NCBI GenBank assembly: GCA_039927975.1
Contig: JBDSTZ010000427.1
Coordinates: 1-23,003, forward strand
Direction of reading: 5' to 3'
Origin: JBDSTZ01 sp039927975
GTDB lineage: Bacteria > Pseudomonadota > Gammaproteobacteria > Burkholderiales > Burkholderiaceae_D
Length of the DNA: 23,003 nt
Shown here: piece by piece, positions 7,508 through 15,184 of the stretch
How the letters are laid out: each line of letters begins with the position of its first letter
Numbering within the stretch: the first letter of the stretch is position 1
The notes under the pieces: generated by a model
Databases searched by the model: none
What the model saw: the letters and a program-made list of their open reading frames with translations, nothing else
Told to the model about the DNA's origin: nothing
Made by a program: the position numbers and the translations under genes

Positions 7508-7982
7508 TGAAACAATTTCCGGCGGCCGCGAGCTGGCAGCGTTTCTGTCCGCGCTGCCGGCGAAGATCGAGAGGAACATTCTGCGCAGCGCGCTTCGCGC
7601 TGGCGGCAATGAATTCAAGAAAGAAGTGCAATCCAAGGTCCCGGTGGTCAGCGGCGCGCTACGGCGAAGCGTCAGGGTGTCGACGAAGTCGAAGGGCGGG
7701 ACGGTTTCGGCAACCATGAAGATCGGCGGGAAACAGGCGCCACACGCGCATCTAGTCGAGTTTGGTACCAAACCACACAAAATTGCGCCGAAGGGCGCTG
7801 GCGGGCTTCTGATCGGCGGAAACGTGGTTGGCGCGGTCAACCACCCCGGCGCCAGACCGCATCCAGTCGTGCGGCCAGCGTTCGATGGAAAAGCGGCCGA
7901 CTCGATCGCTGCGGTTGCCTCTCAAATTCGAAAGCGGCTGACCGCCGAGGGCATCAACGTACCAGCGCCGGAGGGGCCATGA
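7500..7982 (+). CDS. HK97 gp10-family tail completion/connector protein
   Basis: A 160-residue protein beginning at ATG 7500 (GGAGG about 7 nt upstream); the open frame back to 7458 is inside the previous gene. It has the family's helix (RELAAFLSALPAKIERNILRS), the basic LRRSVRVSTKSKGGTVSATMKIG region, and the highly characteristic PHAHLVEFGT motif followed by HPGARPHPVVRPAFD. HK97 gp10 family members sit at the head-tail joint or at the tail terminator. It ends with ATGA overlap with the next gene. Confidence 0.87.
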   Translation: MADETISGGRELAAFLSALPAKIERNILRSALRAGGNEFKKEVQSKVPVVSGALRRSVRVSTKSKGGTVSATMKIGGKQAPHAHLVEFGTKPHKIAPKGAGGLLIGGNVVGAVNHPGARPHPVVRPAFDGKAADSIAAVASQIRKRLTAEGINVPAPEGP

Positions 7983-8197
7983 AAATCAAGATGACGACCA
8001 CAGTCCAGGGCTCGCTGGACGGCAGGACCGTTCGCGAGCTGGTGCGCGGCGAAGAGTACGAGACCGTTGATTCGCCTCGCGGCGACCGCCTGGCGGCGTA
8101 CCACGTCAAGCGGGGCGTGGCCGTGGCGGCCGTTGCCGATGTGCCAGCGGCCGTCATGGTTCGGCCGCAGGTGAAGCAGAAGGCGCGTAAGCGATGA
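7979..8197 (+). CDS. Small unknown protein of the head-tail joining block
   Basis: A 72-residue ORF coupled by ATGA overlaps to both the gp10-like gene and the following tail-terminator gene. It has a strand-rich core (MKIKMTTTVQGSLDGRTVREL, then GEEYETV), a conserved-looking GDRLAAYHVKRGVAV unit, and a basic tail (VRPQVKQKARKR). The core resembles the N-terminal domain of the 125-residue protein at 2587-2964. No known function is recognised; small proteins of this sort are common at this place in HK97-like operons. Confidence 0.7.
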   Translation: MKIKMTTTVQGSLDGRTVRELVRGEEYETVDSPRGDRLAAYHVKRGVAVAAVADVPAAVMVRPQVKQKARKR

Positions 8198-8595
8198 GCG
8201 CGGTTGCCATCATGCGGGCCTTGCTGGTCGCGCACGCCCCGCTTACCGACCTGGTGCCTATCGATCGTATCGAGGCCGGCGACGTGTCTAAAGGCTCGCT
8301 GCCGGCCATTGGCATCAAAGAAATCAGCGGCATCGAGCAGGACACCGTCGCTCGCGCCTCCAATACCCTCGTCACGGCGCGGGTGCAGGTGACGGTGTAC
8401 GCGACGTCCTACCCGCAGCAGAAAGCGATCCTGAAGGCGGCAAAACTCGGCGGCGGGGTCTTTACCGGCTCGGTCGCCGGCTATTCGGTGCGAAGTGTCC
8501 TGCGCGATCTGATCGGCCCCGATCTCAGCGACAACGCCGCTGGCACGTTCGAGCAGTCCAGGGATTTCAAAGTGGCCTTCATCGAACCATTTTGA
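8194..8595 (+). CDS. Tail terminator/completion protein, DUF3168-like
   Basis: A 133-residue protein in the position of the tail-terminator gene, just before the tail tube gene. Visible pattern: helix AIMRALLVAHAPLTDLVP, the SLPAIGIKEISG strand, TLVTARVQVTVYATSYPQQKAILKAAK (a strand then the helix that caps the tail tube in this family), and FEQSRDFKVAFIEPF at the end. These features match the DUF3168/gpU-type fold by pattern, but I could not align it, so the family name is a probable call. A double terminator follows. Confidence 0.65.
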   Translation: MSAVAIMRALLVAHAPLTDLVPIDRIEAGDVSKGSLPAIGIKEISGIEQDTVARASNTLVTARVQVTVYATSYPQQKAILKAAKLGGGVFTGSVAGYSVRSVLRDLIGPDLSDNAAGTFEQSRDFKVAFIEPF

Positions 8596-8614
8596 CCAGA
8601 TGCATTTCGCGCCG

Positions 8615-8636
8615 GCCGCTTCGAGCGGCTTTTTTT
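8615..8636 (+). terminator. Intrinsic terminator after tail-terminator gene
   Basis: GCCGCT, loop TCG, AGCGGC, then seven T; classical rho-independent layout. It has the same core as the one before the capsid gene. Confidence 0.8.
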
Positions 8637-8657
8637 ACGCCCATTTTTCCCACCCCG

Positions 8658-8688
8658 CCCGCATCGCGATCATGCGAGCGGGTTTCTT
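8658..8688 (+). terminator. Second hairpin with interrupted T-run before tail tube gene
   Basis: CCCGC and GCGGG pair around an inner CGC/GCG stem and loop GATCAT, followed by TTTCTT. It could back up the upstream terminator; it lies just before the Shine-Dalgarno AGAGAGG of the tail tube gene. Confidence 0.4.
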
Positions 8689-8705
8689 AAAAGAGAGGTA
8701 ACACC

Positions 8706-9158
8706 ATGTCATTTGAAAATGATTTCGAAACCGTCGCGGGCACGAAGCTGTACGCTTGCGCTGCCCGCCCAGCTACCGATACCGCCGTCGCCTACGCGGC
8801 GCTGACCTGGGTTGAAGTTGGCGACATCACCAAGGTGGGCGACGTCAAGGGCCGCGAGTACAGCACCTCGACGCTCTCCACCGTCAGCAACGCGCACGAC
8901 CGCGAGAAGAAAGGCAGCTACAAATTGCCTGACGCCGAATTCGAGTGCGCGTGGGTCGAGGACGACGCCGGCCAGATCATCATCGAGGAGGCGTCGAAAG
9001 ACTACTCGATCCCTGCCTTCAAAGTCGTGAAGCAGGGCGGCGGCGTGCGCTATTTCAGCGCCCAGGTCAAGAAATTCGTCGAGAACATGGGCGAGAGCAA
9101 CTCTGCGGTTAAGGGCGCATTCACCCTGCTGCGCCAGAGCGACACCATCACGGCGTAA
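8706..9158 (+). CDS. Major tail (tube) protein
   Basis: A 150-residue protein with a strong Shine-Dalgarno (AGAGAGG, 7 nt from ATG). The early LTWVEVGDITKVGDVKGREYS matches the W..v..v..vg.p......d.v.vT.l segment of siphoviral tube proteins, followed by the DREKKGSYKLPDAEFECAWVED strands, then QIIIEEASKDYSIPAFKVVK and the ending VRYFSAQVKKFVENMGESNS, which repeats the beta-barrel pattern of lambda gpV/HK97 tube proteins. Its place between the tail terminator and the frameshifted chaperone is canonical. It should be among the most abundant virion proteins, as the bracketing hairpins also suggest. Confidence 0.87.
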   Translation: MSFENDFETVAGTKLYACAARPATDTAVAYAALTWVEVGDITKVGDVKGREYSTSTLSTVSNAHDREKKGSYKLPDAEFECAWVEDDAGQIIIEEASKDYSIPAFKVVKQGGGVRYFSAQVKKFVENMGESNSAVKGAFTLLRQSDTITA

Positions 9159-9190
9159 CCATCACGGCCATCCGGCCATCACCAGCACCG

Positions 9191-9244
9191 GCACGGCGCG
9201 CTTCACCTCTCGCGGGGTGGGCGCGCCGTGCACGGGCATTTTTT
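9191..9244 (+). terminator. Long hairpin and T-run after tail tube gene
   Basis: GCACGGCGCGC pairs perfectly over 11 bp with its complement at 9221-9231, with an inner CACC/GGTG stem, and six T follow at 9239-9244 after seven bases. It is a likely terminator or mRNA 3'-end stabiliser in the 110-nt gap before the chaperone gene. Confidence 0.6.
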
Positions 9245-9268
9245 CATCCCGCGAAATGAGGACTTACC

Positions 9269-9667
9269 ATGTTTGATCAAAATACTGTAGCAGCATCCAG
9301 CGTCGCAGACTTCGAGGCGCGCGACACCGCTTGGCTCGACGTGCAAAACAAGAAGGACGACGGCCCGCTGCTTTTCAACGGCAACCCGGTTCGCATCGAG
9401 GTGCGCAGCCCTGGCACGAAAGAAGCGATGGACGCTCAGCACCGCATCGATACGGCGACCACGGTCAAGACCTTCGCCGCGATGCGCGGCAAGCACGCCA
9501 AGGAGACGGTCGAAGGCAATATCGCGCAGCGCGCCGAGAAGCTGTGCGCGGTGACCGCGCAGATCGAGAATTTCCCGGTGTCGGCCAAGGATCTGTATTC
9601 GAACCCGAAGCTCGGCTACATCATCGAGCAGGTCGTCAAGTTCCATGGTGACTGGGCAAATTTCTAA
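9269..9667 (+). CDS. Tail assembly chaperone, G-like (unshifted product)
   Basis: A 132-residue protein, with GAGGA before the ATG. Chaperones of the lambda gpG class wrap the tape measure protein and recruit tube subunits; they are not in the mature virion. It has the mainly alpha-helical, charged composition expected (AMDAQHRIDTATTVKTFAAMRGK; EGNIAQRAEKLCAVTAQIENF; SNPKLGYIIEQVVKF) with a strand pair VRIEVRSPGTKEAM at the front. It ends DWANF then TAA, and the bases over its last codons form the slippery heptamer AAATTTC. The gene is followed in the -1 frame by a 149-codon extension, exactly the G/G-T arrangement found before tape measure genes. Confidence 0.82.
   Translation: MFDQNTVAASSVADFEARDTAWLDVQNKKDDGPLLFNGNPVRIEVRSPGTKEAMDAQHRIDTATTVKTFAAMRGKHAKETVEGNIAQRAEKLCAVTAQIENFPVSAKDLYSNPKLGYIIEQVVKFHGDWANF
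9658..9664 (+). promoter_or_regulatory. Programmed -1 ribosomal frameshift site AAATTTC
   Basis: In the G frame the bases read A AAT TTC then TAA, a textbook X XXY YYZ heptamer right next to the stop. Moving back one base gives AAA TTT CTA AAA and enters the open T frame. The T frame opens at 9652, because TGA occupies 9649-9651, so the overlap is 16 nt long and contains the heptamer. Confidence 0.8.
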
Positions 9668-10113
9668 AAGTCGCTGCCGATGAACTGAGCCTGTACGTCC
9701 GGCACGGCGCTTGGTTGAGCGCCGTGCCGGAGCGGGCCGAATCCGACAAGTCGAAGCTCGCTTTGCGGACGCGGGTGGAGAAGATGAGGGATTCCGTCAG
9801 CGACGAATTCTTCGAGCCCGACATGCCGTCACCGGGCAACGCCGAATACCTGCTCGCGCACCTTTGGGCCGTAGGCCCGACTTCCGGTGACGCGGCGATC
9901 AGCAGTACCGAACTACGCAATTATCAGGACAACATGGGCATCAAGCTCAGCCCTTGGGAGTGCGCCACCCTGCGGCGGCTGTCCATTGACTATCTGAACG
10001 AATCTCATCGTTCGACTAAGGCGGATTGTCCGCCGCCCTTCGGCGATTCGACTGATGCTGCGCGTCTCAGGAATGCCGAGCTGCAGCGGAAGCTCAACAC
10101 CTTCCTTGATTAG
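9664..10113 (+). CDS. Tail assembly chaperone extension, T part of the G-T fusion
   Basis: This is the -1-frame part of a fusion product, join 9269-9664 with 9664-10113, about 281 residues in total (132 from G, 149 from T). On its own the frame has no credible start: the first TTG (9715) sits in the loop of a strong hairpin with no Shine-Dalgarno, so frameshifting is the better reading. The T part begins LKVAADELSLYVRHGAWLSA and ends in helices (AARLRNAELQRKLNTFLD). In lambda the T extension binds tube subunits while G coats the tape measure; the same division is inferred here. The stop lies 46 nt before the tape measure start. Confidence 0.75.
   Translation, partial: LKVAADELSLYVRHGAWLSAVPERAESDKSKLALRTRVEKMRDSVSDEFFEPDMPSPGNAEYLLAHLWAVGPTSGDAAISSTELRNYQDNMGIKLSPWECATLRRLSIDYLNESHRSTKADCPPPFGDSTDAARLRNAELQRKLNTFLD
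9698..9731 (+). other. 13-bp perfect hairpin downstream of the frameshift site
   Basis: TCCGGCACGGCGC pairs with its complement across loop TTGGTTGA. The stem begins 33 nt after the heptamer, farther than the usual 5-9 nt for stimulators, so it may slow ribosomes from a distance or have another role. The strength of the stem is directly visible. Confidence 0.55.
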
Positions 10114-10118
10114 ACCTC

Positions 10119-10134
10119 GCCCGACTGCTCGGGC
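10119..10134 (+). other. Short hairpin between T and tape measure gene
   Basis: GCCCGA, loop CTGC, TCGGGC in the 46-nt gap, without a T-run. It may modulate translation of the tape measure gene, whose ATG has no clear Shine-Dalgarno. Confidence 0.35.
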
Positions 10135-10159
10135 ATATCTCACAGATTGGCAAATAAAT

Positions 10160-13100
10160 ATGGTCGCTGGCGAAATTGAAATCCGCTTGATGGCAAACAT
10201 CGCCCGCCTGCAGGCCGATATGGACCGCGCTAACCGCGTGGTCGGTGACGCCACAAGCCGTATCGCCAAGGCGGCGGAAACTGCGAAAGAGGCGCTCGCC
10301 GGCATCGGTGCCGGCATCGGGCTTGCGCAGATCATCCAGATGTCGGATGCATATGCGAAATTCACGGCGCAATTGCGCCTGGCGACCACCTCGGCCAGGG
10401 AATATGGCGCGGCATCCGCCGACGTGAAGCGGATCGCGAACACTGCGCAGCAAGAGCTCGGCGCCACCGGCATGCTCTACGCGCGAATTGCAAATGGGAC
10501 GCGCGAACTCGGGACCGCGCAGAAGAAGGTTGCGGACATCACCGAGGTGGTCAATTTGGGCCTCAAGATCAGCGGCGCAACCGCTGCGGAATCCGCTTCG
10601 GCCCAGCTGCAGCTTTCCCAGGCATTCGCCTCCGGTACGCTGCGCGGCGAGGAATTCAACGCCGTCAACGAAGCCGCGCCGCGCTTGATGAAGGCCCTGG
10701 CCGATGGCATTGGGGTGCCTGTTGGCGCCCTGAAGCAGATGGCGAGCGACGGGAAGATCACGTCGCAGGTCATGGCGGATGTGCTGCCGCGCGCCTTGGA
10801 AAGCATGCGCAGCGAGGCCAGCGAAGTACAGACCATCTCCGGCGCCTTCACGGTTCTCAAGAACAACTTGATGGAGTTCGTCGGCATCCAGTCGCAGGCA
10901 AATGGGACGGTGGCGCTGCTCACAGGCGGTATTGGCTTCCTGGCGAACAACCTCGCATTGCTGATGGGTGTCATGTCGACGCTGACGGCCGTCAAGGTCG
11001 GCACTTGGGCAGCGAGTTGGATTCAGTCGACCTATGCGACAGCGGCCGCCAACCGCGCGCTGGTGGCATCCAACCTGGAGGCCGCGAATTCGCACGTTGC
11101 GGCGGCAGCGGCCGCTTCGGCCTTGACCACGGCTCGCGTCGCCGAGCTGCGCGCCGCCGTTTTGGCCGCCGAAGGCGAAGTCGCGCTTGCCATCACGACC
11201 AATGGGCTTATTCCGGCCCAGGCACGGGCCGCTCTGGCAGCTGAGGCGCACGCTGCAGCGCTTGTAGCGCAGACGACGGCCCTGGGTGCCGCGTCGGTCG
11301 CCGGCGGCGTGCTGCGCGGCGCCCTGGCGTTCCTGGGCGGTCCTATTGGCGCGATCATCACGTTGTTGGGGATCGGAGCCACCGCATGGAGCATTTGGGG
11401 CGAAAAGGGTAGCAAGGCCGAAAAGCAGGTTGTGGAAACGCTGGCCGACGAAATCGACGGCTACCTGGAAAACTTGAACCGCCAGATCGACAAGCTGAAA
11501 GAACGCAACGAACTCGCCGGCAAGGGTATGACTTCCGGCGCCGAGCCGGCTTTGGAAGGCGATAAGAAGCGGGCATCGATCATGGCCGAGATCAACCGCA
11601 TCGGCAAGCAAACGGACTTGGACATCAGTACCAAGACTGCCCTCATGTCCGTATGGGGCGGCAAGCTCAACCAGCTGACCATCGAAACCGAAGCGTTCGC
11701 CGCTGCCCAGCAAAAGAACAAGGATCTGATCTTTTCGGAGAAGGAGGCCGAGTGGCTCGGGAAGAACGGATCGGCAGCACAGAAAATGGCCTACGACCTG
11801 GCGGCCCTGCGCAAAGAGTTCGGCCGCGTCACGCCCGAGATGGAAGCCTTCGTAAAGGCGAAATATGCTGACAAGGGGGCCGCTACGACGGTCAAGCAGG
11901 AAGAGACGGCATACACGGCCCTGGTGACGGCCATCGGCGAAAAGATCGCTGCGGGCAAGCTCGAAATGAACGGGTATGCAACGCTGACCGATGCGCAGAA
12001 ACTGGCGATCAAGTTGGACGAGGCGATTATCTCGGGCAAAAACAAGCTGACGCCGAAGCACATCGAAGAAGCGCGCGTAATGATCGCCACGGTGGCCGCC
12101 CAGGATGAGGTGGTGGCGTCGCAAAAGCGCGCGGCAGCTGGCGCCGCCGAATGGGAAAAGATCCTAAAGGCGCAGCAAGACCTTGAATTTAAAGCGATCG
12201 AGGACGCGATCAAAGAGGTCGAGCGAAACGAAGAGCTGGTGCTCACCTTTGGCATGAAGAAATCAGCGATCGAGGCGCTGGGGCTTGCCAGGCTCGAGGA
12301 GCAGTACGCACAGCGCAATGCGAATGCGTTGACCGTTGTTGAAATCGATAATCTGGAAAAGCTGATCGCCGCGAAGCGGCGCAACGCCGGCGCCGTGGCG
12401 AAGTTCGAAGGCTTGGAGGCGGCGAAAAAAGCCTCGGACGACTTGGATAAATTTCTGGACCCGGCGAAGGCGCAAACGTTTGGGGAGGCGCTCAAGGGCG
12501 CGTTCGGCGCGGCCAGCGATTCCCTCGGCCGGCTCTCAAGCGCGCTGCAGGCCTATGGCATCCAGCAGGCCGAAATTGACAAGGCGCGGAAGAACGCGAC
12601 GATCAAGTATGCCGGCGACTCCAAAGGTCTGGCTGCGGCAACGGAGCAACTGTCGAAGCGCGAGACGCAGGCGCGCGTGTCCGCGTATGGCGACATGGCG
12701 GGCGCCGCGAAAGGCTTCTTCAAGGAGAATTCCAAGGGCTACAAGGTGATGGAAACCGCCGAGAAGGCGTTCCGTGCATACGAATTGGCAATGGCCGTCG
12801 AGTCGATGGTCAAGAAGATTTTCTTCAAAGAGGGGGAGGTCGCCGCGAATCTGGCGCTGAACGCCACCAAGACCACCGGCGAGGCCGCGAGCACGGCCGT
12901 TTCGACCGGACTGGCGGCGACCGAGGCCAGTGCATGGGGGGTTACGGCAGTGGTCAAGGCGCTGGCGAGCCTGCCGTTCCCTGCGAACCTCGCGGCAGGC
13001 GCTGCGACCCTGGCGGCCGTCGTGGCGATCGGTGCGAAGTTGATCGGTGGTTTAGGCGGCAGCTCCGGCGTCGACGTGAGCAAGGAGCGTCAGGCGGCAA

Positions 13101-15184
13101 CGGGGACGGGATCAGTGCTCGGGAACTCCAGCGCGAAATCAGATTCGATCGCTCGCTCGCTCAGTTTGGCGGCCGAGAATTCGAATATCGAGCTGCAGCA
13201 CACTGCCGGCATGCTCAGCGCTCTTCGCAACATCGAGAGCTCGCTGGGCGGCCTGGCCAGCCTGCTCGTGCGCGGTAGCGGCGTCACCGGCACCATGGCA
13301 TCGGCCTCGGAGGGCGGCGCTTCCAAATTCGCCAGCTCGACCGCCGGCGTGCTCGCGATCGGCGGCCCCCTCAGCCTGCTGCTCGACAAGATCACCGGCG
13401 GTTGGGTAAGCAAGACCCTCGGGAAAGTTGCGAATAGCATCTTCGGCGGGAACACGACCAGCCTCGACACTGGGCTTACGATGCAGCGCGCCTCGCTGGG
13501 CGCCGTATTGAACGGCGGAGTGAGCGCGAGCCAGTACAACGACACCAAGACCGATGGAGGTTGGTTCAGCAGCGACAAATACCGGACCCAAACGACTGCT
13601 CTCGGCGCCGAAGCGAACGCCCAGTTTTCGAAGGTCATCGCCAATATGGCCGATGGGGTCAAAGAGGCCGGCAAGCTGCTTGGACTCGGTGGGGAAGCGT
13701 TCAGCCAGCAGTTGAATGGGTTCGTGGTCGACCTCGGCAAGATCTCCTTGAAGGGGCTGACAGGCGAGCAGATCCAGGAGCAACTGGAGGCAGCGTTCTC
13801 GAAGCTCGGGGACGACATGGCCCGGTCCGCTGTCGGCGGTCTGGACCAGTTCCAGAAGGTTGGCGAAGGCTACCTCGAAACGCTGACGCGCATCGGCACG
13901 AACTACGCCAATCTCGATTCCATCCTGGCGGCCAGCGGCTCGACGTTCGGCGCCGTGGGCCTTGGCAGCATCGCAGCGCGGGAGCGCCTGATCGACCTGG
14001 CCGGCGGCATTGATGACCTGGCCAGCACTTCCAGTTCGTTCGCCGATGCCTTCCTTACCGAGGCGCAGCGTCTGGCGCCGGTACAGAAGTACGTGACCGA
14101 GCAGCTGGCCGCGATGGGTTTGGCCGGCATCGATACGCGCGACAAATTCCGCGACACGGTGCTCGGTCTGGCAAGTTCGGGGGCGCTTGCAACCGAAGCC
14201 GGCGCCAAGCAATACGCCGGGCTGCTCGCGCTGGCCGATGCGTTCGCCAAGACGCACGCGGCGACGGAGGATCTGACTTTGTCCGAGCAGGCCGTCGCCG
14301 ATCAGCGCAAGGACCTGCAGTCGCAGCTCAACGAATTGACCATGACGGCGGACCAGCTGCACGCCATAGAGCGGGCCACGATCGCGGCCAGCAACCTCGC
14401 GCTGTACGACCAGGTGTACTTGCAGAAGAAGCTCGCCGATTCGACAGCGGCCGCCTCGGAGGCGTTGAAGGGAACCGTCGAGCGGCTGACCGCAGCTCGC
14501 GCCAGTTCCCTGGCTTACCGTGATTCGCTGCTCATGGGGAGCCTGTCGACCCTTACGCCGATGCAGAAGGCTGCGGAGGCGCAGCGGCAGTACGCTGCGG
14601 CTCTGGAGAAGGCGAAGGCAAAGCCGGATGATTCCGCCGCTCAGTCGGCGGTCCAGACGGCGGCTACGGCCTTCCTGACGGCGAGCCAGGTTATCAATGC
14701 GAACAGCGCATCGCAGATCGCCAACGTGGCCCAGGTGCAGGCCGACATGACGGTATTGGCGAATCTGGCCGGCGCGCAATTGACCGATGCCCAGCTGCAG
14801 ATGGCGGCACTCGACAAACAAGTCGCCGGCCTGGTGACGCTGAACGAGACGGCGAGCGGCATCGAGCAGGCCATTGTGAATCTCGGTGCTGCAGGCGGAA
14901 CGTCGGCCGGGCAGCAGGGCGTCGCGGTGGACTTCGGTGGTTACGGAACGCCGAGCGTCGCGCCGCTTGTCGATGAAATTAAGGCGCTGCGCGTCAGTAA
15001 CGAAAGCCTGATCAAAGAGGTCCAGGGGCTGCGCGCCGAGCAGTTCGTGCAGACCGGCGATCTGATTGACAGCAACGTGAAAGCGACGGCCGCAGCAGCC
15101 GAAACGGTGGTTGCCGGGGCCGCAGCGGCGGCCGCAGCCTCCAGCTATCGATCGCAACTTATGAGTGAGGCAAGGCCGGTATGA
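10160..15184 (+). CDS. Tail tape measure protein
   Basis: A 1674-residue protein that sets tail length and is ejected ahead of the DNA. I start it at ATG 10160 (MVAGEIEIRLMANIARLQAD); the frame is open back to 10055 but that part overlaps the T ORF. Residues about 60-240 match the conserved tape measure N-terminal domain, including LQLSQAFASGTLRGEEFNAV and APRLMKALADGIGVPVGALK. Three hydrophobic stretches lie at about 255-290, 383-414 and 939-967 (GGPIGAIITLLGIGATAW in the second), as expected for a protein that crosses the inner membrane. Long Ala/Lys/Glu helices fill the rest, with Gly/Ser-rich breaks near 975-1100. By the usual 0.15 nm per residue the tail would be about 250 nm. The stop overlaps the next start by ATGA. 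Confidence 0.95.
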   Translation: MVAGEIEIRLMANIARLQADMDRANRVVGDATSRIAKAAETAKEALAGIGAGIGLAQIIQMSDAYAKFTAQLRLATTSAREYGAASADVKRIANTAQQELGATGMLYARIANGTRELGTAQKKVADITEVVNLGLKISGATAAESASAQLQLSQAFASGTLRGEEFNAVNEAAPRLMKALADGIGVPVGALKQMASDGKITSQVMADVLPRALESMRSEASEVQTISGAFTVLKNNLMEFVGIQSQANGTVALLTGGIGFLANNLALLMGVMSTLTAVKVGTWAASWIQSTYATAAANRALVASNLEAANSHVAAAAAASALTTARVAELRAAVLAAEGEVALAITTNGLIPAQARAALAAEAHAAALVAQTTALGAASVAGGVLRGALAFLGGPIGAIITLLGIGATAWSIWGEKGSKAEKQVVETLADEIDGYLENLNRQIDKLKERNELAGKGMTSGAEPALEGDKKRASIMAEINRIGKQTDLDISTKTALMSVWGGKLNQLTIETEAFAAAQQKNKDLIFSEKEAEWLGKNGSAAQKMAYDLAALRKEFGRVTPEMEAFVKAKYADKGAATTVKQEETAYTALVTAIGEKIAAGKLEMNGYATLTDAQKLAIKLDEAIISGKNKLTPKHIEEARVMIATVAAQDEVVASQKRAAAGAAEWEKILKAQQDLEFKAIEDAIKEVERNEELVLTFGMKKSAIEALGLARLEEQYAQRNANALTVVEIDNLEKLIAAKRRNAGAVAKFEGLEAAKKASDDLDKFLDPAKAQTFGEALKGAFGAASDSLGRLSSALQAYGIQQAEIDKARKNATIKYAGDSKGLAAATEQLSKRETQARVSAYGDMAGAAKGFFKENSKGYKVMETAEKAFRAYELAMAVESMVKKIFFKEGEVAANLALNATKTTGEAASTAVSTGLAATEASAWGVTAVVKALASLPFPANLAAGAATLAAVVAIGAKLIGGLGGSSGVDVSKERQAATGTGSVLGNSSAKSDSIARSLSLAAENSNIELQHTAGMLSALRNIESSLGGLASLLVRGSGVTGTMASASEGGASKFASSTAGVLAIGGPLSLLLDKITGGWVSKTLGKVANSIFGGNTTSLDTGLTMQRASLGAVLNGGVSASQYNDTKTDGGWFSSDKYRTQTTALGAEANAQFSKVIANMADGVKEAGKLLGLGGEAFSQQLNGFVVDLGKISLKGLTGEQIQEQLEAAFSKLGDDMARSAVGGLDQFQKVGEGYLETLTRIGTNYANLDSILAASGSTFGAVGLGSIAARERLIDLAGGIDDLASTSSSFADAFLTEAQRLAPVQKYVTEQLAAMGLAGIDTRDKFRDTVLGLASSGALATEAGAKQYAGLLALADAFAKTHAATEDLTLSEQAVADQRKDLQSQLNELTMTADQLHAIERATIAASNLALYDQVYLQKKLADSTAAASEALKGTVERLTAARASSLAYRDSLLMGSLSTLTPMQKAAEAQRQYAAALEKAKAKPDDSAAQSAVQTAATAFLTASQVINANSASQIANVAQVQADMTVLANLAGAQLTDAQLQMAALDKQVAGLVTLNETASGIEQAIVNLGAAGGTSAGQQGVAVDFGGYGTPSVAPLVDEIKALRVSNESLIKEVQGLRAEQFVQTGDLIDSNVKATAAAAETVVAGAAAAAAASSYRSQLMSEARPV

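Noticed and set aside
9715..10113. T-part as an independent gene starting at TTG 9715
   Set aside because: The TTG lies in the loop of a 13-bp hairpin without a Shine-Dalgarno, while a perfect frameshift heptamer leads into the same frame.
10055..10159. Longer tape measure start
   Set aside because: It overlaps the end of the T frame and adds a Ser/Pro/Arg-rich piece not like the family start; ATG 10160 begins the typical EIEIRL segment.
10094..12124. Minus-strand open frame of 676 codons opposite the tape measure gene
   Set aside because: Mirror of codon bias in the sense gene; no recognisable motif.
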